A stretch of 64,000 nt of DNA from Vulcanimicrobiota bacterium (GTDB lineage Bacteria > Vulcanimicrobiota > Vulcanimicrobiia > Vulcanimicrobiales > Vulcanimicrobiaceae). Of this stretch, positions 43,393 to 52,044 are shown in pieces. How positions within the stretch are numbered: position 1 is the first letter of the stretch; each line of letters opens with the position of its first letter. The DNA lies in the NCBI GenBank assembly GCA_019235995.1, contig JAFAJV010000108.1:124001-188000 (forward strand), written 5' to 3'. A program made the translations under genes and the position numbers. A model generated the notes under the pieces. The model saw nothing but the letters and a program-made list of their open reading frames with translations, was not told the DNA's origin and searched no databases.

Positions 43393-44896
43393 CGGTCTGC
43401 GGGTAATCGCTGCGGTAGTGGCTTCCTCTGCTCTCGCGGCGCGCCAGCGCGGCCTCGGCGATCAGCTGCCCGACGACGAGCAGGTTGCGCAGCTCGCCTT
43501 GCGTTGACGCCGGCGACGCCTCGAGCTCGGCGATGCGCGCGAGCGCCTCGCGCAGCCCGGACTCCGCGCGCACGAGTCCGACGTTGGTGTACATGAGGTT
43601 GCGCAGGTCGCTGAGGGCCTGAGCCGCCGTCGTATCGATGTTCGTGACGCGCCCCGAGCGGCGGTACGGCGACTCTAACGAGCTCGCCACGGAGGGCGCG
43701 AGCGCATGCGCGCGCCCGCTCTGGACGTCGATGGCCACGCGAGATCCGTACACGAGCGCCTCGAGCAGCGAGTTGCTGGCGAGCCGGTTTGCGCCGTGCA
43801 CGCCCGTCGCGCTCGTTTCGCCGCAGGCCCATAGGTGCGGCAGCGACGTGCGCCCCCATTCGTCGACGGCGATTCCCCCCATGTGGTAGTGGACCGCAGG
43901 CGTCACCGGAATGTTCTGCGCGCGCGGATCGATGCCGGCCTCCATGCAGAACCGGAACACCGTCGGAAACGCCTTGGGGAAGCGCGCGCCGATCGCCGAG
44001 CGGGCGTCCAGGCCGACCGTGCGTCCGCGCTGCTGCTGCTCGAAGATCGCGCGCGCGACGACGTCGCGCGGCGCGAGCTCGGCGTCTGGCGCGACGGCCA
44101 ACATGAAGCGTTCTCCCAAGTCGTTGAGCAGCGTTGCGCCCTCGCCGCGAACCGCCTCGGTCACGAGCGGCATCGGGTCGCGTCCGATCGCGAGCGCGGT
44201 CGGATGGAACTGCACGAATTCCATGTCGGCCAGCGTCGCTCCGGCGCGCGCCGCCATCGCGATACCGTCGCCCGTCGCCTCCACCGGATTCGTCGTGTAA
44301 CGGTAGAGGCGGCCCATGCCGCCGGTCGCGAGCACGACCGCGCGAGCGCGGAATGCCATCATCGCGGCGTTTCCGTGATGATGCGCATAGACACCGCCCA
44401 CGCCGCCGTCGTCGACGATCAGGTCGTCGGCCATGACGTCTTCGACGATCCGAAGCGAGGGGTGCGCGGCGACGGCCTCGATCAGCGTCTTGAGGATCTC
44501 GTGTCCCGTAGCGTCTCCGCCCGCCTTGACGATCCTTCGGCGTTGATGCGCCGCCTCGCGTCCCAGTGCGAGCTCGCCGGCGTCGGTGCGGTCGAACGCC
44601 GCGCCGAGCTCGAGCAGGTCTTCGATGCGTGCCGGTGCGTCGCGAGTGAGGATCTCGACGATCTTCGCGTCGCTGATTCCGGCGCCGGCCCGCTGCGTGT
44701 CGATCGCATGCAGCCGCGGCGAGTCGTCCTTGCCGACCGCCGCCGCGATGCCGCCCTGCGCCCAATCTGTGGCGGCGCCCTTTCCCAGGCGCGTCTTGCA
44801 GAGCACCGTCACGTGCGCCGGCGCAAGCTTCAGCGCCGCGATGAGGCCGGCGATGCCGGCGCCCACGACCAATGCGTCGCTGTAATCTGTATCCAC
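43343..44896 (-). CDS. nadB: L-aspartate oxidase
   Basis: The 517-residue flavoprotein has an N-terminal FAD-binding motif VVGAGIAGLIAALKLA, the TDWAQGGIAAAVG block, LATGGMGRLYRYTTNP, and the active-site segment HYHMGGIAVDEWGRTSLPHLWACGE. It oxidises aspartate to iminoaspartate for NadA. It lies 9 bases after nadA. Confidence 0.96.
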   Translation of the reverse strand: MDTDYSDALVVGAGIAGLIAALKLAPAHVTVLCKTRLGKGAATDWAQGGIAAAVGKDDSPRLHAIDTQRAGAGISDAKIVEILTRDAPARIEDLLELGAAFDRTDAGELALGREAAHQRRRIVKAGGDATGHEILKTLIEAVAAHPSLRIVEDVMADDLIVDDGGVGGVYAHHHGNAAMMAFRARAVVLATGGMGRLYRYTTNPVEATGDGIAMAARAGATLADMEFVQFHPTALAIGRDPMPLVTEAVRGEGATLLNDLGERFMLAVAPDAELAPRDVVARAIFEQQQRGRTVGLDARSAIGARFPKAFPTVFRFCMEAGIDPRAQNIPVTPAVHYHMGGIAVDEWGRTSLPHLWACGETSATGVHGANRLASNSLLEALVYGSRVAIDVQSGRAHALAPSVASSLESPYRRSGRVTNIDTTAAQALSDLRNLMYTNVGLVRAESGLREALARIAELEASPASTQGELRNLLVVGQLIAEAALARRESRGSHYRSDYPQTDEAFAKRSFTRLRSVA

Positions 44897-44905
44897 GGTG
44901 TCTCG

Positions 44906-45952
44906 CTAGTCGCGCGGCTGGCGGCTGAACTCGAGCATCCGTTCGACCGCGCGCCGCGCGCGCCGCGCGATCTCCGGAGCGATCGTGACTTCGAACTCCA
45001 TCGCTTGGAGCGAGTGCAGGACCTTAGGCAGCGTGTTGCGCTTCATGTGGGGACAGAGATTGCAGGGCCGCACGAACTCGACGCGCGGATAACGCCCCGA
45101 CACGTTGTCCGCCATGGAACATTCCGTCATCATGAGAACGCGCGCCCCCGACCCTACTTCGCGGGACGGGTCCCCCTCCGCCAATTTTTCGACGTATTCG
45201 GTCATGCCTTGGGTCGAGCCGACGTAATCGGCCTCGGCCAAGACGTCGGGCGGGCACTCCGGATGCGCGAGCACGATGAGCGAAGGGTCTCCTTCACGGA
45301 AGCGCCGCACGTCGGCGCCGGTGAAGCGCTCGTGCACCTCGCAATGGCCCTTCCACGCGACGATCTCGACGCGAGTCTTCGACGCGACGTATTTGGCGAG
45401 ATACTCGTCCGGCAAGAAGATGACGCGCGGCACGCCCAGCGCCTCGACGATCTGCACGGCGTTGCCGCTCGTCACGCAAACGTCCGACTCGGCCTTGACC
45501 TCGGCCGAGGTGTTGACGTACGTGACGACCGGCGTGCCGGGGTAGCTCTCGCGCAGCAGGCGCACGTCGGCCGCCGTGATCGACTCGGCGAGCGAGCATC
45601 CGGCCCGGAGGTCGGGCACGAGCACGGTCTTGTCGGGATTGACGAGCTTCGCCGTTTCGGCCATGAAGTGAACGCCGCACAGCACGATCACGTCGGCCTG
45701 CGTCTCCGCGGCCTTCATGGCCAGCGCGAGAGAGTCTCCGACGATGTCAGCCACCGTGTAGAAGATCTCCGGGACTTGATAGTTGTGGGCCAGGATGACG
45801 GCGTTGCGCTCGCGCTTGAGCCGATGGATAGCGGCGACGTAGGGAGCGTGCAGCGGCCACTCGACGCGGGGAATGATATGCTCCACGCGCTCGAAAACCG
45901 GGTCGGTTTCGTCGGCGATGCTGCGCGTGTAGGGTAGATCGATGACGCCCAT
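44906..45952 (-). CDS. nadA: Quinolinate synthase
   Basis: The 348-residue enzyme condenses iminoaspartate with dihydroxyacetone phosphate on a [4Fe-4S] cluster. Cluster cysteines are in [17 protein letters not shown] and NLCPHMK. Also seen are [11 protein letters not shown] and HPECPPDV. The start is ATG 45952, ahead of [10 protein letters not shown]; the 37-residue upstream extension of the frame is Pro-rich and unlike NadA. It opens the nadABC operon. Confidence 0.95.
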   Translation of the reverse strand: MGVIDLPYTRSIADETDPVFERVEHIIPRVEWPLHAPYVAAIHRLKRERNAVILAHNYQVPEIFYTVADIVGDSLALAMKAAETQADVIVLCGVHFMAETAKLVNPDKTVLVPDLRAGCSLAESITAADVRLLRESYPGTPVVTYVNTSAEVKAESDVCVTSGNAVQIVEALGVPRVIFLPDEYLAKYVASKTRVEIVAWKGHCEVHERFTGADVRRFREGDPSLIVLAHPECPPDVLAEADYVGSTQGMTEYVEKLAEGDPSREVGSGARVLMMTECSMADNVSGRYPRVEFVRPCNLCPHMKRNTLPKVLHSLQAMEFEVTIAPEIARRARRAVERMLEFSRQPRD

Positions 45953-46146
45953 CTTCGTTCGAGGAGGTTGCGGCCTGAGCGGCTGCTTCTCCCCTAAAGT
46001 AATACCCGGCGGAGGCGGGGCGGTTTGCGAGACCGCTACCTTGCTCCCTAAACGAGCTAGCAAGTGTCTCGGTTAGAGCGCCGCTGGCCTGGGTATCAAC
46101 TCGGGTTGAGCACACTTTTTGGCACCTATAAGGAGGAACCAATTCC
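45953..46146 (-). promoter_or_regulatory. Divergent region between nadA and a small secreted-protein gene, with leader hairpins
   Basis: No gene is seen here. In the sense of nadA there are two successive stems: CTTGCT/AGCAAG (46040-46045 and 46059-46064) and GCGGT/ACCGC (46020-46024 and 46032-46036). A further palindrome TCAAC-TCGG-GTTGA sits at 46096-46109. The arrangement suggests a structured nadA leader or operator. I do not recognise a known NAD riboswitch. Confidence 0.4.
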
Positions 46147-46293
46147 ATGAATCGCTGGTTCGTCGGCATTTTTCTCGTTGGAGCGATCGCAGCCGGTGCA
46201 ACGTCGCTCGCAGGCGCCACCGCACAACCCGCGCCAACCATGTCGCCGATGGCGTCCGCATCGCCGACGCCGATGTCGACGATGCGACCCTAA
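46147..46293 (+). CDS. Small secreted protein, 48 residues
   Basis: A strong AAGGAGG site lies 11-17 bases upstream of ATG 46147. The product begins MNRWFVGIFLVGAIAAGA, a clear signal peptide or membrane anchor with likely cleavage near SLAGATA. The mature part is a short Pro/Ser/Thr/Met-rich tail (PAPTMSPMASASPTPMSTM) without recognisable fold. Repeated Met-Ser-Pro is reminiscent of disordered metal-binding or linker peptides, but that is speculation. Confidence 0.6.
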   Translation: MNRWFVGIFLVGAIAAGATSLAGATAQPAPTMSPMASASPTPMSTMRP

Positions 46294-46380
46294 CCGCGCG
46301 TCATACCCTGCGATCGTGTCCATAAACTGTGGGTAACCGAAATTTCTTGTGGAGCAGTTGTGGACTAGAGCGCAAACATA

Positions 46381-46409
46381 TTGCACGCCGATTGTCGCTT
46401 TGGTAGCAT
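46381..46409 (+). promoter_or_regulatory. Candidate promoter for the structured leader
   Basis: TTGCAC (46381-46386), a 17-base spacer and TAGCAT (46404-46409) match the spacing of a sigma-70 promoter, with 3 of 6 and 4 of 6 matches. Transcription from here would begin at the first hairpin (46414). Tentative. Confidence 0.35.
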
Positions 46410-46585
46410 GCATACACTTCGCCCAATGACGAAGTGCGGACCGTATCGAACCGCGATCGACAGCACGTAGACGATCCGTTGCGTTTCACGCGACAAATCC
46501 GAGTGTGGCCGATCCAAAACCGAAGCGACACGTCGGTGGGAAGCCGGAGACGGCTTCAAACAGGCGAGAATGCCCGGGATACAGC

Positions 46586-46614
46586 AAAGCCCGCAGCGTT
46601 ACGCCGCGGGCTTT
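46586..46614 (+). terminator. Terminator-like hairpin
   Basis: AAAGCCCGC (46586-46594) pairs perfectly with GCGGGCTTT (46606-46614) around an 11-base loop. The stem itself ends in TTT, but no longer T-run follows. It lies 77 bases before the transporter start, so it could attenuate that gene or end a small RNA. The upstream GCCCG at 46572-46576 could pair with the 3' arm as an alternative. Confidence 0.5.
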
Positions 46615-46691
46615 GTACTTCGCTCGGGCGGCACACCCGCTCGCTCGAGGCCCTGTAAAGGCCACGAACGGTGTAGCGCAAAGAAGTGCCG

Positions 46692-48647
46692 ATGGAGCGG
46701 AGATCCGAGCTTACGCTGCGGGGCCTCGTTCTCGGTTGTGCGATCACGCTCGTATTCACGGCAGCGAACGTCTATCTCGGGCTAAAGGTCGGCTTGACGT
46801 TCGCCTCGACCATTCCGGCCGCCGTGATCTCGATGGCCGTGCTGCGCGCGCTCCGTAACGCGACGATCTACGAGAACAACATCGTGCAGACCGTCGCCTC
46901 CGCGGCGGGCACGCTCTCGGCGATCATCTTCGTGCTGCCTGGGCTCGTGATGATCGGCTGGTGGAGCGGCTTTCCATTCGGCGTTTCTTTCGGGATCTGC
47001 GCGATCGGCGGCATCCTCGGCGTGATGTACAGCGTGCCGTTGCGGCGCGCGCTCGTCACGACCTCCAGCCTGCCGTATCCCGAGGGCGTGGCGGCCGCCG
47101 AGGTGCTCAAGGTCGGAACGGCGGCCGGGTCGACATCGGCGGGCGAGCGGGCCGGTCTCGCGGCGCTGGTCGGGGGCACCGCAGCGTCGTCGCTCTTCGC
47201 GGCGGTCGTCGCGACGCGAATCTTTGCGGCGCAGATCGGCGCGTTCTTTCGCGCCGGTAACGCCGCAACCGGATTGGGATTCTCTCTCTCGCTAGCCCTC
47301 GTCGGCGCCGGCCAGCTCATCGGGTTGACCGTCGGAATCGCCATTCTGACGGGCCTCGTGATCGCGTGGGGAATCGCCACGCCGCTCCTGACGGCGGCAC
47401 ACCCCGCGTCCGGGGCCGCCGCCGACGTCGCCACTGCAGTCTGGTCGCACCAGGTGCGCTTCATCGGTGCGGGCGCGATCGGCGTCGCGGCGCTCTGGTC
47501 GCTCGGAAGGATCGCGCGTCCGGTCGCGACCGGCATCGCCTCCGCGATGCTCGCGGCGCGGCGCCGGCGGCGCGGTGAGGGCGCGAACCTGCCGCGCACG
47601 GAGCAGGATCTCCCAATCGCGCTCGTCGGCCTCGTCAGCCTCTTTTGCCTCGTGCCTCTCGGCGTTCTCCTGTGGACGTTTCTCGCAAGCGGCCCGCTCG
47701 CGGCGCTGGCCGTGCCGATGACGTCGGCCGCGATCGTGTACGTCGTGATCGCAGGCTTCTTCGTCGCGGCGGCGTGCGGCTACATGGCGGGCTTGATCGG
47801 CTCGTCCAACAGCCCCGTGTCGGGATTGGCAATCCTCTCCGTCATCGGCGCGTCGCTGATCGTGCTGGCGATCGCGAAAGGGGCCGGCGCCCCGATGCAC
47901 GTCCAGCTCGTCGCCTACGCCCTCGTCGTCACCGCGGTGCTGCTCTGCGTCGCCACGATCTCGAACGACAACCTTCAAGACCTCAAGACTGGCCAACTCG
48001 TTGACGCGACGCCGTGGCGGCAACAGGTTGCGCTGATCGTCGGCGTGGTGATGGGAGCGATCGTGATCCCGCCGATCCTCCAGCTGCTTAACCACGCGTA
48101 CGGCTTCGCGGGAGCGCCCCATCTCGGCAGCGCCGGCACGCAGCCGCTGCCCGCGCCGCAGGCGACGCTCATCTCGGCGCTCGCCAAGGGCGTGATCGGA
48201 GGACAGATCGACTGGCGTCTCATCGGCATCGGGGCGGTCGTCGGCGCGCTCGTCGTCGCCGCCGACGAGGCGCTCCGGGCCAGGCGCCTCGCGCTGCCGC
48301 CGCTGGCGGTCGGGCTCGGAATCTATCTGCCCGCGTCGACGACGGCTCCGGTCGTCCTCGGCGCGATCCTGGGTTGGGCTTATAACCGATGGGCGGCCGG
48401 CCGTCCGCATCCCGATCGCGCAAAACAGCTCGGCGTGCTCGTGGCCTCCGGGCTGATCGTGGGCGAGAGCATCTTCGGCGTGCTGCTCGCGGGGCTCATC
48501 GTCTTCAGCGGAAACCCGTCGCCGCTCGCGCTGGTCGGCGACGCATTCGCGCCGGCGGCCAACTACGTGGGAACGGCGGCCTTCGTGCTCGCGATCGCGG
48601 CGCTCTTCACGCTAGCGCGCAGAACACTTTCCGACACAAGGAGTTGA
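46692..48647 (+). CDS. OPT-family oligopeptide/metal-chelate transporter
   Basis: The 651-residue protein has about 14-16 membrane segments and OPT-family blocks: RGLVLGCAITLVFTAANVYLGLKVGLTF, TTSSLPYPEGVAAAEVLK, GLIGSSNSPVSGLAI and SNDNLQDLKTGQLVDATPWRQQ. Family members import oligopeptides or, in the YSL branch, metal-nicotianamine-type chelates, driven by the proton gradient. The start is ATG 46692; GTG 46686 is close by. It may be controlled by the structured leader upstream. Confidence 0.93.
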   Translation: MERRSELTLRGLVLGCAITLVFTAANVYLGLKVGLTFASTIPAAVISMAVLRALRNATIYENNIVQTVASAAGTLSAIIFVLPGLVMIGWWSGFPFGVSFGICAIGGILGVMYSVPLRRALVTTSSLPYPEGVAAAEVLKVGTAAGSTSAGERAGLAALVGGTAASSLFAAVVATRIFAAQIGAFFRAGNAATGLGFSLSLALVGAGQLIGLTVGIAILTGLVIAWGIATPLLTAAHPASGAAADVATAVWSHQVRFIGAGAIGVAALWSLGRIARPVATGIASAMLAARRRRRGEGANLPRTEQDLPIALVGLVSLFCLVPLGVLLWTFLASGPLAALAVPMTSAAIVYVVIAGFFVAAACGYMAGLIGSSNSPVSGLAILSVIGASLIVLAIAKGAGAPMHVQLVAYALVVTAVLLCVATISNDNLQDLKTGQLVDATPWRQQVALIVGVVMGAIVIPPILQLLNHAYGFAGAPHLGSAGTQPLPAPQATLISALAKGVIGGQIDWRLIGIGAVVGALVVAADEALRARRLALPPLAVGLGIYLPASTTAPVVLGAILGWAYNRWAAGRPHPDRAKQLGVLVASGLIVGESIFGVLLAGLIVFSGNPSPLALVGDAFAPAANYVGTAAFVLAIAALFTLARRTLSDTRS

Positions 48648-48690
48648 GCGACATGCGTTTCACACGCTCGTCGGGCCGCTCGTCCTCGGC

Positions 48691-51045
48691 TCAAATACGA
48701 CGACTCGTTCGATCACACGCACCTCGGCATGATCGGCAGGCGCAGTTCAACATAGCGCCGATTTCGATCGTGTGACCGTCTGTCGTAATGGTCGTCGCGG
48801 CATTTTCATCCGTGCGGTAGATCGTCGCGCCGATTCGCGCGAGCGTTTCGACCGTCGATGGCGCCGGATGGCCGAAGAGATTGTGCCTCCCGACGGAGAT
48901 GACCGCGTAGCGCGGGTGCACCGCTGCGATGAATTCGGTCGAGGAGCTGTACGCCGAGCCGTGATGGCCTACTTTCAACACGTCCGCACGCAGGTCGATG
49001 CCCTCGTCGAGGAAACGGCGCTCCGCCGCGACGCCGGCGTCTCCCGTGAACAGCATGCGAAATGCGTGGTACTGCAAGACGAACGCAATCGAATTATCGT
49101 TGATTGAGTTCTTCCCATCGATGAACGGCAATGACGGGCCGATGAAGCGCAGCGTCACGCCGTCGTCCGTGCTCCACTGCGCACCGGCGCGCGGATAGAT
49201 CAGCGGCACGCCCTGCGCTCGCGCGGTCGCGATCGCATCTTGATAGGCGTGGCCGCCGTAGCGCTGGCCGCCGTCGGCAATCTCGGCGACTCGCAGGCGG
49301 CGCAGGACCGGAGCGACGCCGCCCGCGTGATCGCCGTGCGGATGCGAGATGACGATCGCGTCGACCGCGTGGATACCGTGGCGCAGCAGAAACGGCACGA
49401 CGGTTCGCTCGCCGACGAGCTCCGCCGCGGAGCCGTCTGGCTGCGCGCCGCGCTCGAGCCGTCCGCCGGCATCGACGAGGATCGCGTGGCCGCGCGGCGT
49501 CTGAACGACGATCGCGTCGGCCTGTCCCACGTCGAGAACGGTAACGATCAAACGTGCCTGCCCGCCTCGCGGCGGCCAGAGCACGAGGCCGCTCGCGACC
49601 GCAAGCGCGGCGACGGCGATCGTGCGGCCGCCGCGTCGCAGCAGCATCGGCGTCGCGAGCAGGGTCACGTCGTAGGCGGCGATGCACCACGCCGGCGGCG
49701 GCGTCATCACGAGGATCGCGCCGGGCAGGGAGCTCAGCGCGCGCACCGCGCCGAGCGTCCACGCGATCAGCCACGAATTCAGGTTGGCACCGGCCTGCGC
49801 TAGCGGGCCGCACCACGCCAGCGCCAGCTGCGTCGCGCCGAGCGCCATCGTGGCGGCAACGCATGGAACGACCGCGAGATTGGCGATCACGGCATACGGC
49901 GTGAACTGCAGGAAGATCGCGGCGCTCAGGGGCCAGATTCCGGCCTGCGTGGCCAGCGTCAGCACGAGCGCCTCGCGCACGGGCGCCGGCACCGCCGCGC
50001 GGGCCTCGATCCATCGGTCCAGGGGTCCGGCGCATGCGAAGATCGCACCGACGCACGAAAAGGAGAGCGCGAACGACGCCGTCGCGACGCTCGCCGGTCG
50101 CGCGAATGCGAGGAGCAGCGCGGCGAGCGCGAGCGCGTTCCAGGATAGCGTCGCGCGTCCGCACGCGCGCGCCAGGAGCGCGGCGCTCGCCATCGTGGCG
50201 GCGCGCATCGCCGGCAGTTGGCCGCCGCTCCACCACACGAACGCCCACACCAGCGCGATTCCCGCGGCGCACGCCGCCCAACGCGGCAGCGCGAGAAGCG
50301 CGAACAGCACCGCTGCGAGTGCGGCGACGGCGCCCAGGTGCAATCCGGCCGTGACCAAGACGTGGACCGTGCCGGTTTCTTGAAACTCCACCCGCAGGTC
50401 CGGCGGCAAGGCCGCGCGCTCTCCCCAGAGCTCGCCGGCGACGAGCGAGGCGGCCGGTTCGCCGAGCCGTGCTTGCAGCTGCTCGTGCGCCCACTCGTGC
50501 GCGCGTGCGAGAAGCGTTGCGGCGCTCCATGCCGAGGCCGCGTCCGTGCGCAGGAGGCTCGCGGCCTCGAGGCGTCCATCCAATCCCCGCTCGGCCTGCA
50601 GGGCCCGCTCGCTGGGCTCGTCTGGATTGCGCGGCTCGTCGAAAGGCTCGAGCCGGCCTCGCACGAGAACGCGCGTACCGGCGGCCGGCGCGACATCGCG
50701 AAGGCGCGCGAGAACACGCCGGCCGCCGTCGAGCGCCAGCGTGACCTGGCTCGAGCCGTCGCCTTCGCTCGACCGCTCCAAGATGGTCGCGGAATAACGG
50801 GCGGTGCGGGACTCCGCGATCGGGCTGCCGTCGAGGACGCGCAGCTCGGCGTTGGCCGCGGAGGCGAGCAGCGCGGTTGCGAGAAGCACGCGAAAACGCG
50901 GTGCGCATCGGCCGAAGACGGCGTACGCGCCGAATGCAGCCGCGCCGGCCGCGACCACGGTGCGCAGGTCGGGGGCCAAGGGCGCTACGGCCAGCGCCCC
51001 GAGCACCGAAGCGATCGCGCACAGGAGGATGGCAAACGACGGCAT
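48691..51045 (-). CDS. comEC: ComEC/Rec2 DNA-uptake channel with metallo-beta-lactamase domain
   Basis: The 784-residue protein shows the full ComEC layout: an N-terminal DUF4131 region with membrane segments, the competence domain (SLVAGELWGERAALPPDLRVEFQETGTVHVL, then GLHLGAVAALAAVLFALL) and a C-terminal metallo-beta-lactamase domain with ISHPHGDHAGG and KVGHHGSAYSSS. It forms the inner-membrane channel for single-stranded DNA in transformation. The ComEA-like partner is at 56255-56860. It is divergent from the epimerase gene across 47 bases. Confidence 0.94.
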   Translation of the reverse strand: MPSFAILLCAIASVLGALAVAPLAPDLRTVVAAGAAAFGAYAVFGRCAPRFRVLLATALLASAANAELRVLDGSPIAESRTARYSATILERSSEGDGSSQVTLALDGGRRVLARLRDVAPAAGTRVLVRGRLEPFDEPRNPDEPSERALQAERGLDGRLEAASLLRTDAASAWSAATLLARAHEWAHEQLQARLGEPAASLVAGELWGERAALPPDLRVEFQETGTVHVLVTAGLHLGAVAALAAVLFALLALPRWAACAAGIALVWAFVWWSGGQLPAMRAATMASAALLARACGRATLSWNALALAALLLAFARPASVATASFALSFSCVGAIFACAGPLDRWIEARAAVPAPVREALVLTLATQAGIWPLSAAIFLQFTPYAVIANLAVVPCVAATMALGATQLALAWCGPLAQAGANLNSWLIAWTLGAVRALSSLPGAILVMTPPPAWCIAAYDVTLLATPMLLRRGGRTIAVAALAVASGLVLWPPRGGQARLIVTVLDVGQADAIVVQTPRGHAILVDAGGRLERGAQPDGSAAELVGERTVVPFLLRHGIHAVDAIVISHPHGDHAGGVAPVLRRLRVAEIADGGQRYGGHAYQDAIATARAQGVPLIYPRAGAQWSTDDGVTLRFIGPSLPFIDGKNSINDNSIAFVLQYHAFRMLFTGDAGVAAERRFLDEGIDLRADVLKVGHHGSAYSSSTEFIAAVHPRYAVISVGRHNLFGHPAPSTVETLARIGATIYRTDENAATTITTDGHTIEIGAMLNCACRSCRGACDRTSRRI

Positions 51046-51092
51046 CGCCGTACTCCTGCGACGCCCAAACGCGACATCTAGAGAGGAACCGA

Positions 51093-52022
51093 TTGCGCAT
51101 CATCGTCACCGGCGGCGCCGGCTTCATCGGATCGCACATCGTCGACGCGTACCTCGACGCGGGTCACGACGTGCTCGTCGTCGATTCGCTATGGGAGCAT
51201 GGCGGCGGCCGCCGCATCAACGTGCGCAACGGCGTCTCGCTGGTGCACATGGACGTTCGCGACGAGGCCATCGCACGGGTCTTCGCCGATTTCAAGCCGG
51301 ATGTCGTGAGCCATCACGCGGCCCAGCACTCCGTTGCGATCTCCGCTCGCGAGCCGCTCTACGACGCCCAGGTCAACGTGGTCGGGCTCCTTAACGTGCT
51401 CGAGCAGAGCGTGCGCAGCGGCGCACGCAAGGTGATCTTCGCGTCGAGCGGCGCGACGTACGGCACGCCCGAGCGGCTTCCGATCACGGAGGCGACGCCG
51501 CAGAACCCGACGTCGCCCTACGGCATCACGAAGATGGCCGGAGAGCAGTATCTGCGCTTTTACCGCGCCAACCGGGATCTCGACTTCACGGCGTTGCGGT
51601 ACGGCAACGTGTACGGGCCGCGCCAGGATGCGAGCGGCGAGGCCGGCGTCATCGCCATCTTCAGCGGCCGGTTCATCGCGCGCCAAGGCGTCCGGATCGA
51701 CTGGGACGGCGAGCAGACGCGCGACTACGTGTACGCGGCGGACGTCGCGCGCGCCAACCTGGCGGCGCTCGAGCTGGGGTCGGGCCAGTGCTACGTGATC
51801 GGCACCGGCATTCCAACCAGCGTCAACGAGATCTACCGGACGCTCGTGCGCATCAGCGGATTCGCGGCGCCGGTCGAGCACGCGCCACGGCGCCCCGGCG
51901 ACGCCCGCGCCGCGCAGTTCGACGCGTCGCGCGCGGCGAGAGAGCTCCAATGGACGCCGACGACCGCGCTCGAGGACGGCATCCGCGCCGCCTACGCGTA
52001 CTTTCAACGAATGGCACGCTAG
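51093..52022 (+). CDS. NAD-dependent sugar-nucleotide epimerase/dehydratase
   Basis: The 309-residue extended SDR has the NAD motif VTGGAGFIGSHI, the serine block FASSGATYG, the catalytic YGITK (YxxxK) and ALRYGNVYGPRQD. It most resembles UDP-glucose 4-epimerases, but sugar specificity is not readable. The start is TTG 51093 (LRIIVTGG), with AGAGGA 8 bases upstream; the open frame further upstream is a shadow of comEC. It precedes the DNA ligase gene by 22 bases. Confidence 0.92.
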   Translation: MRIIVTGGAGFIGSHIVDAYLDAGHDVLVVDSLWEHGGGRRINVRNGVSLVHMDVRDEAIARVFADFKPDVVSHHAAQHSVAISAREPLYDAQVNVVGLLNVLEQSVRSGARKVIFASSGATYGTPERLPITEATPQNPTSPYGITKMAGEQYLRFYRANRDLDFTALRYGNVYGPRQDASGEAGVIAIFSGRFIARQGVRIDWDGEQTRDYVYAADVARANLAALELGSGQCYVIGTGIPTSVNEIYRTLVRISGFAAPVEHAPRRPGDARAAQFDASRAARELQWTPTTALEDGIRAAYAYFQRMAR

Positions 52023-52044
52023 CAGCGGCCGCGGGTCCACGGCG

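Larger units (their letters stand above)
46294..46691 (+). other. 398-bp non-coding stretch upstream of the OPT transporter, hairpin-rich
   Basis: No convincing open frame or tRNA is present. Base pairing is dense on the plus strand: CACTTCG/CGAAGTG (46414-46435), a GCGT-TTC-ACGC stem (about 46472-46482), GAAGCCG-GAGA-CGGCTTC (46540-46557, a GNRA tetraloop) and a 9-bp terminator-like stem at 46586-46614. AT content is higher than in neighbouring genes in its first half. It may be a structured leader of the transporter gene or a separate small RNA. Confidence 0.5.

Noticed and set aside
46104-46130. TTGAGC...TATAAG as a promoter of the 48-residue gene
   Set aside because: The spacer is only 15 bases and the -10-like box overlaps the ribosome-binding site, so a transcript would lack that site.
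45953-46146. Known nadA-motif (NAD+-I) riboswitch
   Set aside because: Hairpins are present, but I could not match the conserved core sequence of that motif.
46435-46460. T-arm-like sequence suggesting a tRNA on the minus strand
   Set aside because: GGTTCGATA resembles a T loop, but the flanking bases do not form a 5-bp T stem and no acceptor or anticodon stem fits.
48654-48775. 40-codon open frame after the OPT gene with a good AAGGAG site
   Set aside because: Its product (MRFTRSSGRSSSAQ...) has no recognisable features and it overlaps the end of comEC; too weak to call a gene.
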